Below are positions 1-5,324 of a stretch of DNA of 9,774 nt, piece by piece. This DNA comes from Candidatus Lloydbacteria bacterium RIFCSPLOWO2_02_FULL_54_12 (lineage in GTDB: Bacteria; Patescibacteriota; Minisyncoccia; Phycocordibacterales; UBA6899), in the NCBI GenBank assembly GCA_001819095.1, contig MHLS01000014.1, forward strand, positions 7,387 to 17,160, given 5' to 3'. Position 1 is the first letter of the stretch, and every line of letters begins with the position of its first letter. Under the pieces are notes generated by a model. The model saw only the letters and a list, made by a program, of their open reading frames with translations. It searched no databases and had not been told where the DNA came from. The position numbers and the translations under genes are program-made.

Positions 1-156
1 TTTTGGAAGCGGCGCGGGCCGCACCACTACGAGTACTTCCATTTTTCTAATCCACCTAAGGCGGATAAGAAAAATTGGTCGCCGCCCGCCCTCACATACC
101 TTGCGCCCATTCACCCTCGTGGCAATGCCACGAGGTATTCTGGGCGCTCCCAATAA
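1..156 (+). CDS. Possible 3' end of an unknown gene, cut by the window edge
   Basis: Frame 1 is open from the left edge to TAA at 154-156 (51 codons). The first part reads KRRGPHHYEYFHFSNPPKAD, and almost every third codon position in its first 39 bases is G or C, which is the pattern of real genes here. I do not recognise the protein. The other two plus frames are also open at the edge: frame 2 runs to a TAA at 170-172 and frame 3 stops at 48-50. Frame choice is therefore uncertain. If real, the gene converges on the suf operon, and the hairpin at 171-228 would separate the two. A 10-bp inverted repeat at 115-135 lies within it. Confidence 0.35.
   Translation, partial: FWKRRGPHHYEYFHFSNPPKADKKNWSPPALTYLAPIHPRGNATRYSGRSQ
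115..135. repeat. Near-perfect 21-bp palindrome
   Basis: CCTCGTGGCA and TGCCACGAGG flank a single central A at 125, a perfect 10-bp inverted repeat. It has no T-tract on either side, so it is not a typical terminator. It lies in the possible 3' end of the left-edge gene. Its function is unknown; a one-base spacer suits a dimeric protein site or a cruciform better than an RNA hairpin. Confidence 0.6.
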
Positions 157-170
157 CGCGCCGAAGCGCT

Positions 171-228
171 AAAAAATACAAGGTCGGACCTTGGGGACTG
201 ATTCTTAAGGTCCGACCTTGTATTTTTT
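171..228. repeat. Palindromic element copy 1, at the 3' end of the suf operon
   Basis: A perfect 22-bp inverted repeat (171-192 with 207-228) encloses the 14-nt loop GGGGACTGATTCTT. The core arm is AAGGTCCGACC and the outer arm is a run of A/T ending AATACA/TGTATT. Compared with the other two copies the loop has one change (C at 198). Each arm is also close to a palindrome by itself (AAGGTC-G-GACCTT), so two folds are possible. It starts one base after the stop codon of the DUF59 gene. Confidence 0.9.
171..228. terminator. Likely bidirectional terminator formed by element copy 1
   Basis: Read on either strand, this stem opens with six A and closes with six U, with a GC-rich middle (GGTCCGACC). 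That is the layout of an intrinsic terminator working in both directions. It lies between the end of the minus-strand suf operon (stop at 230-232) and the possible plus-strand gene ending at 156, so the position also fits. The role is inferred from structure and place. Confidence 0.6.
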
Positions 229-229
229 G

Positions 230-562
230 CTATTTCCCTTCGCGTCTTTTCTCTATGGTTTCCTCGTCTTCCGGTGAAAGTCCTAGGGCGATTCGCGTGT
301 CTTCGCTCGGCTTCCACTCCGGCTCGAAGGTGAGGTTGACGCGCACCTCGGTGCCGAACTTTTTGAGCACCTGTTCGACCTTCCCGACGATCTCGTTCCC
401 GTATGGGCAATAGGGTGTGGTCAGGGTCATAAGAACATCGATTCCCTCGTCCCCGACCTTGATCTCGTAGATAAGCCCGAGCGTATAGACGTCGGCGTGG
501 ATCTCCGGATCGACGACCGTCTTCAACGCTTCGATAATCTCTGGTTTTGTCGGGGTCGGCAT
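230..562 (-). CDS. sufT: DUF59/MIP18-family Fe-S maturation protein (SufT-like)
   Basis: This 110-residue protein is a single MIP18/DUF59 domain, the usual length for the family. It shows the family signature DPE at residues 18-20 and the TxPxCP motif around Cys52 (TTPYCPYG). Stand-alone DUF59 proteins encoded in suf operons (SufT) help mature Fe-S proteins, probably in cluster transfer; the exact reaction is not settled. The gene starts at ATG 562, five bases after the sufC stop, with no clear Shine-Dalgarno, so translation is probably coupled to sufC. It is the last gene of the operon: a strong hairpin begins one base after its stop. The C-terminal 20 residues are charged and poorly conserved. 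The family call is firm; the symbol is by context. Confidence 0.9.
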   Translation of the reverse strand: MPTPTKPEIIEALKTVVDPEIHADVYTLGLIYEIKVGDEGIDVLMTLTTPYCPYGNEIVGKVEQVLKKFGTEVRVNLTFEPEWKPSEDTRIALGLSPEDEETIEKRREGK

Positions 563-567
563 GATGA

Positions 568-1353
568 TCAGGAGACCGCGTCGAAACCGTCGCGCGCGAT
601 CGTTTCCATTAATTCTTTTCCGCCCGTGGCGACGACTTTTCCGTCCTTCATCACCGTCACGCGTTTGGGTTGAACATGCTGAAGTAAGTTGGGATGATGC
701 GAGACGAGGAGGAAGCCTATACCTTTTGCGCGCAAATGTTCGATAACGCCGAACACCTTTTTGAGCGCATCCACGTCGACGCCCGAGTCGATCTCGTCAA
801 GTAATGCGAACTTCGGCTCTAGCGCAAGGAGTTGGAGCACCTCGGAGAGTTTCTTTTCTCCGCCGGAGAGCCCCGCGTTCAGATGCTTTTTTAAAAACGT
901 CGGGTCAATACCGAACTCCTTCGCGCGCGCCTCCATCATTTTGTAGAAATCGAGCGGGGCTATGTTCGGTGTGTCACGAAATACAAAGCCGGACCTTGGG
1001 GATTGATTCTTAGGGTCCGACCTTGTATTTCGTGCGCAATACGCCTTGTGCAGAAAGTTCGTAAGCGTAACGCCAGCAATCTCGGGCAAGTGCTGGAGCG
1101 AAAGGAAGATACCCGCCTGTGCCTTTTTCTCGGTCGAAAGACCGGTGATGTCCGCTCTGTCAAGCGTGATCTCTCCTTTGGTGAGCACATACTTCGGATG
1201 CCCCATGATCGCATTCAAAAGCGACGACTTCCCCGAGCCGTTCGGGCCCATCAAGACGTGTACTTCCCCGCCCATAAGCGCAAAAGATGCGCCGTTAACG
1301 ACGATCTTTCCGTCGGCTTCTACGACAAGATCTTGCACCGAAAATTCGCTCAT
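568..1353 (-). CDS. sufC: SufC, ABC-type ATPase of Fe-S cluster assembly, with an in-frame palindromic insertion
   Basis: SufC is the cytoplasmic ATPase that binds SufB and SufD and drives rearrangement of the scaffold. All ABC motifs are intact in the 261-residue product: Walker A GPNGSGKS (36-43), Q-loop Gln87, signature LSGGE (162-166), Walker B ALLDE (183-187), D-loop, and switch His219. The usual length is near 250. The excess is explained by about 20 residues (108-126, RNTRSDPKNQSPRSGFVFR) encoded exactly by a palindromic repeat at 975-1034. In ordinary SufC this segment runs directly from FLxxAYNAR-like sequence to the PLEFYK helix. The insert falls between Q-loop and signature motif, in the helical subdomain, away from the nucleotide site. 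Start is ATG 1353. A possible own promoter lies just upstream, and sufT follows after five bases. The enzyme is probably active because the reading frame and motifs survive. Confidence 0.97.
   Translation of the reverse strand: MSEFSVQDLVVEADGKIVVNGASFALMGGEVHVLMGPNGSGKSSLLNAIMGHPKYVLTKGEITLDRADITGLSTEKKAQAGIFLSLQHLPEIAGVTLTNFLHKAYCARNTRSDPKNQSPRSGFVFRDTPNIAPLDFYKMMEARAKEFGIDPTFLKKHLNAGLSGGEKKLSEVLQLLALEPKFALLDEIDSGVDVDALKKVFGVIEHLRAKGIGFLLVSHHPNLLQHVQPKRVTVMKDGKVVATGGKELMETIARDGFDAVS
975..1034. repeat. Palindromic element copy 2, inserted in frame within sufC
   Basis: A 23-bp stem (975-997 with 1012-1034) encloses the 14-nt loop GGGGATTGATTCTT. Three positions are not Watson-Crick: 987/1022, 989/1020 and 996/1013. 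In the sufC mRNA (minus strand) the first two are U-G and G-U wobbles, so the RNA helix is nearly intact. The span is 60 bp, a multiple of three, and the frame used has no stop. The outer arm ends AAATACAA, like copy 1. Confidence 0.92.
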
Positions 1354-1363
1354 GTGTTGCGCT

Positions 1364-1392
1364 ATTACACACTAAAATCGGGAACTTTGCAA
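1364..1392 (-). promoter_or_regulatory. Possible internal promoter for sufC
   Basis: On the minus strand, TTGCAA (1387-1392) and TGTAAT (1364-1369) are separated by exactly 17 bases. The predicted start near 1357 would leave only a few leader bases before the sufC ATG at 1353. It lies directly downstream of element copy 3, which may hinder read-through from sufU. The -35 match is weak (4 of 6). Confidence 0.4.
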
Positions 1393-1395
1393 TTG

Positions 1396-1459
1396 GCGCA
1401 AGAATCCGAGGTCGGACCTTGGGGATTGATTCTTAAGGTCCGACCTCGGATTCTTGCCC
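1396..1459. repeat. Palindromic element copy 3, between sufU and sufC
   Basis: A perfect 23-bp stem (1398-1420 with 1435-1457), extended by two more bp after one mismatch, encloses the loop GGGGATTGATTCTT. The core is identical to the other copies, but the outer arm is CAAGAATCCGAGG instead of the AAATACAAGG type. Both sides of the stem carry the change, so pairing is kept. It lies in the 129-bp sufU-sufC gap. It has no T-tract after the stem in the direction of transcription, so it is not a typical terminator. Confidence 0.92.
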
Positions 1460-1462
1460 TTA

Positions 1463-1476
1463 GTTCGACCTTGTAT
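1463..1476. repeat. Remnant of a further element copy (right arm only)
   Basis: GTTCGACCTTGTAT matches the right arm of copy 1 (GTCCGACCTTGTAT) at 13 of 14 positions. No matching left arm remains beside it; copy 3 ends four bases before. This looks like the scar of an older copy partly replaced or deleted. At 14 bases, chance cannot be fully excluded, but the place next to a full copy makes it unlikely. Confidence 0.6.
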
Positions 1477-1482
1477 CACTCT

Positions 1483-1866
1483 TTATTTTGTAAGGGCTTC
1501 GTGAAGTGTGTGGAGCGCGAGGAGCGCGCATTTCTCACGTTGGGGTGAAACGGTTGTGCCGTAAAGCGCATACATATCTTTCGACGCGAGCGCGAGCATT
1601 TCCTCTTTCGTCATTCCTTTGATCTTGTCGGTGAGCATTGAAGCGCCCGACTGCGAGATGGCACAGCCGAACCCTTCGAAAGAAACATCTCCGAGTTTTC
1701 CCTCGGGTGACCACTTGAGATACAGAATGAGGTCGTCCCCGCACGACACATTCACGCCCTTGTATTTCACATCAAAATACTCCATCCGCCCCCTGTTGTG
1801 CGGATGTTTGTAATGCTCGAGAATGTGTTCTTGATAGAGGGAATCCATAGGTTGGTCATCAGTCAC
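1483..1866 (-). CDS. sufU: SufU-like Fe-S assembly protein / sulfur acceptor, short form
   Basis: This is an IscU/SufU-fold protein of 127 residues from GTG 1866, or 121 from ATG 1848; neither start has a clear Shine-Dalgarno. The metal-ligand set of SufU is present: Cys42 and Asp44 (SCGDD), Cys68 (GFGCAIS) and Cys113 in the REKCA motif. SufU proteins bind zinc and accept persulfide sulfur from SufS. Lys before the last Cys is SufU-like; IscU has His there. However, only 45 residues separate Cys68 from Cys113, close to IscU and shorter than the usual SufU, which carries an extra insertion of about 18-20 residues here. The gene sits 13 bases after the sufS stop, as in Bacillus-type sufS-sufU pairs, which supports the SufU call. 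Confidence 0.92.
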   Translation of the reverse strand: MTDDQPMDSLYQEHILEHYKHPHNRGRMEYFDVKYKGVNVSCGDDLILYLKWSPEGKLGDVSFEGFGCAISQSGASMLTDKIKGMTKEEMLALASKDMYALYGTTVSPQREKCALLALHTLHEALTK

Positions 1867-1879
1867 TAGTCGCCAGTTT

Positions 1880-3088
1880 CTAGAGAAATACTTCTTTTGC
1901 TTTTATAAGTGCTGCGACGAGCGCGTCGACATCTTCCTTTGTATTGTAGATATGAAAACTCGCCCGAGTCGTGGCGTTGACTCCAAGCGCACTGTGAAGC
2001 GGCTGTGCGCAGTGATGTCCGGGCCGCACGGCAACGTTGTCGCGCGACAATACTTCAGCAATGTCGTGCGGATGCGCAAAGTCGCACACGAAGGAAACAA
2101 CGCCGGTATTTTTCTCTACGTCATGTTCGGCGAGTACGCGGACGCCGGGTATTCCTTCAAGTTTTTCTATCGCATATTTCGTGAGTGCACGTACATGCAC
2201 GTGGATGTTCGCAACACCGAGCCCCTCGAGGTAGTCGATTGCCGCACCAAGTCCGATGACTCCCCCGATATTTTTCGTGCCCGCTTCGAAACGCTCGGGT
2301 AAAGGCGCCCATTCGGCCGAATCTTTTGAGACAGACGAGATCATGTGTCCGCCAAAACTTGACGGCTCCAGTTTTTCAAGAAGTGCATGTTTCACCCAAA
2401 GCACTCCGACGCCGGTCGGTGCCATCGTCTTGTGTCCGGAGAAATAGAGTGCATCGGCACCGAGCGCCGAGACGTCGACCGGAATGTGGCCAACAGCGGC
2501 TGTCGCGTCTACAATAACGACGGCTCCGTTTTTGCGGGCAATGTCGGCGATGCGTCGTACGTCATTCACCGTGCCGGTCACATTCGACGCGAGGATGACG
2601 GAAACGAGCGCCGTCTTGTCGGTGACCAACCGCTCCGCCGCGTTGTAGTCAAGACCGAAACCGACAAGCGGAATATATTTCAATTCGCGTTTCGCGCGTT
2701 TTGCCATTTGCTGAAGCGGCACGAGTGCGCCGTGGTGCTCCATTTCTGTGGTGACGATGTTACCTGCGCCAAGCACGTTCGACTCTTCAAGTGAGCGAAC
2801 AAGGATGTTACTCGACTCGGTCGCACCGGAAGTGAAGATGATCTCTTCAAGACTATTCGCGTTGATGAATTTCGCAACTTTTTTCCGCGCTTCTTCATAT
2901 TTTTCTGTCGCCCCGACCGCCTCTTTAAACAACGCTCGGTGCACGTTAGCGCGATAGTTGTGATAGTAGTCAGAAACCGCATCAAGGACTTGGCGTGGCG
3001 TAAGCGAAGACGCCGCCGCATCCAGATAGTGGTAACCGGGCTTATCTAGTTGCGGAAAATCTTTGCGAATTTTTTTAATGTCAATCAT
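1880..3088 (-). CDS. sufS: SufS, group II cysteine desulfurase
   Basis: SufS is a cytoplasmic PLP enzyme that removes sulfur from cysteine, forming alanine and an enzyme persulfide passed to SufU. From ATG 3088 the product is 402 residues, the usual length; a TTG at 3094 would add two. Seen motifs are the PLP-lysine segment FSGHK (Lys220), the PLP-nitrogen Asp194, the EHH motif that stacks on PLP (117-119), and the catalytic cysteine in RPGHHCAQPLH (Cys360), the group II signature. The segment after Asp194 reads DATAAVGH where the family usually has DGAQAVPH, so the conserved Gln that contacts the PLP hydroxyl is Ala197 here. The gene follows the NUDIX gene after about ten bases and precedes sufU, its likely partner. 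Confidence 0.96.
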   Translation of the reverse strand: MIDIKKIRKDFPQLDKPGYHYLDAAASSLTPRQVLDAVSDYYHNYRANVHRALFKEAVGATEKYEEARKKVAKFINANSLEEIIFTSGATESSNILVRSLEESNVLGAGNIVTTEMEHHGALVPLQQMAKRAKRELKYIPLVGFGLDYNAAERLVTDKTALVSVILASNVTGTVNDVRRIADIARKNGAVVIVDATAAVGHIPVDVSALGADALYFSGHKTMAPTGVGVLWVKHALLEKLEPSSFGGHMISSVSKDSAEWAPLPERFEAGTKNIGGVIGLGAAIDYLEGLGVANIHVHVRALTKYAIEKLEGIPGVRVLAEHDVEKNTGVVSFVCDFAHPHDIAEVLSRDNVAVRPGHHCAQPLHSALGVNATTRASFHIYNTKEDVDALVAALIKAKEVFL

Positions 3089-3098
3089 GGACAATGGC

Positions 3099-3587
3099 TT
3101 ACGGCTGCGAGCCCAACACCTTGAGTGCGTGCTCGGCGTAATTTCTTACTGTGGGGGAAAGTTCCGGGAGGTTTGCGAGATCTTCGAAGTTGCACCATTT
3201 CAATCCGCCGCTTTTTTCATTCTCTTGTTCAGCGGTCTCATCAGACACGGTCGTGGCAAAATATATATGGGAAATATGCTTGTGGCGTTCGTTGATCTCG
3301 TGCATATTCATGTGCACCGGAGGAATAATATCCTGATACCCCTTGGAGCTTCCCACCTTATGCGCTCGAGGATCCCAAAGAACAATATCGAGACCAACTT
3401 CCTCTTTTACCTCGCGCCTTGCCGCCTCTTCGGGGGTTTCGTCTAGCTCAATATGGCCACCGGGAACAAGCCATTTATTATGCTTATCGTGGAGTCGCAA
3501 CAATACGCGATTTTTGTGCACCACGTACACGTCTACTACAAAATCATTTCCGTTTTCATGTATATGCGGCATGGCAATCTTGTTCAA
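3099..3587 (-). CDS. NUDIX hydrolase
   Basis: The 162-residue product (157 from the alternative ATG at 3572) carries a perfect Nudix box, GX5EX7REUXEEXGU, at residues 44-66: G44, E50, then REVKEEVGL from 58. This motif binds divalent metal and hydrolyses nucleoside diphosphates linked to another moiety. The flanking motif WLVPGGHIE is typical of generic MutT/NUDIX enzymes; the substrate cannot be read from the sequence. The gene sits between sufD (22 bases before) and sufS (about ten bases after), so it is probably co-transcribed with the Fe-S genes. NUDIX genes are not a standard part of suf operons. A housecleaning role during oxidative stress is possible but is inference. Confidence 0.93.
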   Translation of the reverse strand: MNKIAMPHIHENGNDFVVDVYVVHKNRVLLRLHDKHNKWLVPGGHIELDETPEEAARREVKEEVGLDIVLWDPRAHKVGSSKGYQDIIPPVHMNMHEINERHKHISHIYFATTVSDETAEQENEKSGGLKWCNFEDLANLPELSPTVRNYAEHALKVLGSQP

Positions 3588-3609
3588 AAAAATAACACGG
3601 TTTTTACTT

Positions 3610-4797
3610 TTATGCGAATTTTTTATTTAATTCCTCGCGGATGTTTATCATAACCTCCTCGTTTTCCTCACCGGGAAACACCTGCGCGAAATGTCCTTCG
3701 AGAAAAAGCCGGCGCGATTCTTCGTCCGAAAGGCCGCGGAGTTTCGGGTAGAAGATGTCGGTGTCGCGAATGTGTGAAATGGAAAGCCTGTGCGTGCATT
3801 GTACTTCCTTCGAGGCAATATCGAGCGAGGGAATTGCGTCCACTTCTGCCTTTGGTGAGAGCACGAGAAATCGCGCCTCCTGTCCGCCGAGAACTGCGCG
3901 CACGCCCTCTACCATGTCAATCATTCCACGATAGACCGTCTTCGAAGTATCCCGCGAGATCCCCGCCGCACGAATGCGCGAATGGGTATGGTCCGCCAGA
4001 TGTTCCGCGGAAGAAAGGACATCGTACCTCGCGTCACCGCATGCAACGATCCCCTGCGCTATGTCCCCTCGCGCGGATTCGCCGACCAACACATTCACGG
4101 TCTCGGACCTCGTCCGTATCTCTCCCGTCACGACCTCCCGCCAGAGCACTGAGGAATGTGCGGCAACGACCCCGCGCGCCGAAAAAAGAGCCGTCGTTCC
4201 TTTGTGCAACGACTGTTTTTGTGTGACCCGCACATGTGCGTCGGATTCGGTGAGGACAACGAGCGTCCGCGCGAACACGCTCGATGTGCTCCCGCCGGAA
4301 AGCGCGCTCGTAAGCGAAAGTCTGGCTCCTTCTTTTGCAATGACCACGATGAGGTCGGCGGAAGCCCCTTCGGGAACCATCGTGTCGAGCATCAATTTTT
4401 CTTCTTTGAGTACGCCGTCCTCTCCCATAGACGGCGGTGCATAAACGACAAGCCCCGAGCGAAAAACCGCCTGCCCGAGTCCGCCATAGTGATCGGTCGC
4501 GTTCGGAAAAAATTCACTTTTCAAGAGTCCCTCGACGATCGAAGCGATCTCCTCCTGCGCCACCGCCTCTTTCCACGTATGAAGCTCAAGCCCTTTTGAG
4601 GCGTCGACATGGTAGTCGGCAATTTGTGCGAACGACACCTCTCCCTCCGGAAGGACACCTAAAATTCCTATTCCGTACTTGAGCGTCTTGGGAAGCGTTT
4701 CCGCAGAGCGCGCCTTATCGTTTCGCCACGACAAAAGCCATGTAGGTTCGCTTAGGCTTTGCGATATTTTTTCAATTTGTTCTGCAATTTTACTCAT
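3610..4797 (-). CDS. sufD: SufD, Fe-S cluster scaffold subunit
   Basis: This is a SufB/SufD-family protein of 395 residues from ATG 4797. SufD pairs with SufB and SufC to form the SufBC2D complex that assembles the cluster. The conserved C-terminal core is clear: the YRGMIDM strand (289-295), SPKAEVDAIPSLDI (314-327), CTH (Cys334, His336, matching the His used for nascent cluster binding in SufD), then the RGLSDEESRRL helix. The N-terminal 150 residues are weakly conserved, as is normal for SufD, and the sequence is distinct from the SufB at the other end of the locus. No clear Shine-Dalgarno precedes the ATG. A likely promoter at 4975-5003 gives a structured leader of about 170 nt. It is the first gene of the sufD-NUDIX-sufS-sufU-sufC-sufT block. 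Confidence 0.93.
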   Translation of the reverse strand: MSKIAEQIEKISQSLSEPTWLLSWRNDKARSAETLPKTLKYGIGILGVLPEGEVSFAQIADYHVDASKGLELHTWKEAVAQEEIASIVEGLLKSEFFPNATDHYGGLGQAVFRSGLVVYAPPSMGEDGVLKEEKLMLDTMVPEGASADLIVVIAKEGARLSLTSALSGGSTSSVFARTLVVLTESDAHVRVTQKQSLHKGTTALFSARGVVAAHSSVLWREVVTGEIRTRSETVNVLVGESARGDIAQGIVACGDARYDVLSSAEHLADHTHSRIRAAGISRDTSKTVYRGMIDMVEGVRAVLGGQEARFLVLSPKAEVDAIPSLDIASKEVQCTHRLSISHIRDTDIFYPKLRGLSDEESRRLFLEGHFAQVFPGEENEEVMINIREELNKKFA

Positions 4798-4968
4798 ACA
4801 TTTGTATTTCTCGAAGCACCATCAAACGAGATACTCGGCAGGCCACTCGAGTTCGCCGAGATTTATAAGGAGCGAAGCGACTATATAAATCCAAGTGGAG
4901 TTGCGTCCGCGCAAGCTCCCGCCGAGGGTCCGAGAGATCTCAGTAATGCGAGAGTCATTTGACAACAC
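4798..4968 (-). promoter_or_regulatory. Structured 5' leader of the sufD block, candidate cis-regulatory RNA
   Basis: Between the predicted transcription start (about 4968) and the sufD ATG there are three consecutive hairpins. Hairpin C (4897-4919) is GGAG/CTCC plus TTGCG/CGCAA with one bulged base and a 4-nt loop. Hairpin B (4860-4891) is GATTTATA/TATAAATC, then AG/CT beyond a bulged A, with a tandem G-A internal loop and a GC-closed GAA (UUC in the RNA) apex. Hairpin A (4834-4860) is CTCGGC/GCCGAG around an ACTCGAGT palindrome. They match no riboswitch that I recognise. There is no T-tract, so this is not plainly an attenuator. Regulation of Fe-S synthesis by this leader is inference. Confidence 0.45.
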
Positions 4969-4974
4969 TGTGAG

Positions 4975-5003
4975 AGTATAGTCTTCTACGACGATGTTGT
5001 AAA
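4975..5003 (-). promoter_or_regulatory. Promoter of the sufD-to-sufT block
   Basis: On the minus strand, TTTACA (4998-5003) and TATACT (4975-4980) are 17 bases apart, each 5 of 6 to the sigma-70 consensus. The same -10 sequence TATACT occurs in the predicted sufB promoter. It stands back to back with the promoter of the 47-aa gene, the two -35 boxes being 61 bases apart. Confidence 0.7.
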
Positions 5004-5064
5004 GAACCACGGTCCGCAAGCGGGAGGTGCACCGGTTCAAGATGCCGCCTCATTCATTCCAATA

Positions 5065-5093
5065 TTGACACAAAACGACCTCACTCCTAGCAT
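5065..5093 (+). promoter_or_regulatory. Promoter of the 47-aa membrane protein gene
   Basis: A perfect TTGACA (5065-5070) is followed after 17 bases by TAGCAT (5088-5093, 4 of 6). The predicted start near 5100 gives a short leader carrying the AAGGAG ribosome site at 5117-5122. Confidence 0.6.
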
Positions 5094-5129
5094 TATAGCG
5101 GTGGGGTTCTCTGTTGAAGGAGCATATCA

Positions 5130-5273
5130 ATGATCAGACTCGCAATGTGCGCCGTCGGCGCCCTCATGGCCGGTGTCCTTGGCTCCGCAATGACGGGAAA
5201 CGGAATGATCGGCCTCGTTGTTGGCGTCGTTGCCGGAGTGATCGGACTTGTCGTGACCAGAGGAATGGACTGA
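5130..5273 (+). CDS. Small hydrophobic membrane protein (47 aa), function unknown
   Basis: ATG 5130 is preceded by AAGGAG with a seven-base gap, among the best ribosome sites in the window, and followed by a stop at 5271-5273 and a terminator. The 47 residues are almost wholly hydrophobic and rich in Gly, Ala, Val and Met. Two likely membrane segments (about residues 4-20 and 26-43) are joined by MTGNG, and the C-terminus is TRGMD. GxxxG-like spacing suggests tight helix packing. I do not recognise a family; it faintly resembles small Gly-rich membrane stress proteins but is shorter. The promoter, ribosome site and terminator around such a short frame make it a real gene. It splits the suf locus between sufB and sufD and faces the DUF2207 gene. 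Confidence 0.75.
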   Translation: MIRLAMCAVGALMAGVLGSAMTGNGMIGLVVGVVAGVIGLVVTRGMD

Positions 5274-5276
5274 AGC

Positions 5277-5307
5277 ATCGCCGGAAAATCCGGCGATCTT
5301 TAATTTC
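5277..5307 (+). terminator. Intrinsic terminator of the 47-aa gene
   Basis: ATCGCCGGA and TCCGGCGAT form a 9-bp stem (5277-5285 with 5289-5297) with an AAA loop, followed by CTTTAATTT. It starts three bases after the stop codon. On the minus strand, for the DUF2207 gene ending at 5325, there is no T-tract, so any effect there is weaker. Confidence 0.8.
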
Positions 5308-5324
5308 GCAGACCCGGTGGCCGC

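Noticed and set aside
50..66. Weak hairpin ATCC-ACC-TAA-GGC-GGAT near the left edge
   Set aside because: It has one mismatch, a short stem, no T-tract in a useful direction, and lies in a possible coding frame.
75..413. 112-codon plus-strand frame over the sufT end and element copy 1
   Set aside because: It runs antisense through the well-supported DUF59 gene and is open mainly because the palindrome has few stops.
171..1459. Three similar repeats as a CRISPR array
   Set aside because: The repeats are palindromic throughout, spaced hundreds of bases apart, one lies in a gene, and no spacers or cas genes are present.
4930..4960. CTGAGA on the minus strand, as in TPP riboswitches
   Set aside because: The other conserved TPP element (AACCTGAT and its stem) is missing, so this is chance.
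4822..5040. 72-codon minus-strand frame directly upstream of sufD (TTG start)
   Set aside because: The sufD promoter (4975-5003) lies inside it, the frame crosses three hairpins, and the product resembles no family I know. A structured leader explains the region better. A GAGG seven bases before the TTG leaves a small chance that it is coded.
5030..5050. GGTTCAA, like a tRNA T-loop
   Set aside because: No pairing T-stem, no anticodon arm and no acceptor stem could be found around it.
4759..5132. Plus-strand frame interrupted by one TGA at 4960-4962, suggesting recoding
   Set aside because: Other genes here (acyl-CoA dehydrogenase, the 47-aa gene) end at TGA, so TGA is a stop. The frame also overlaps the sufD start, two promoters and the ribosome site of the 47-aa gene.
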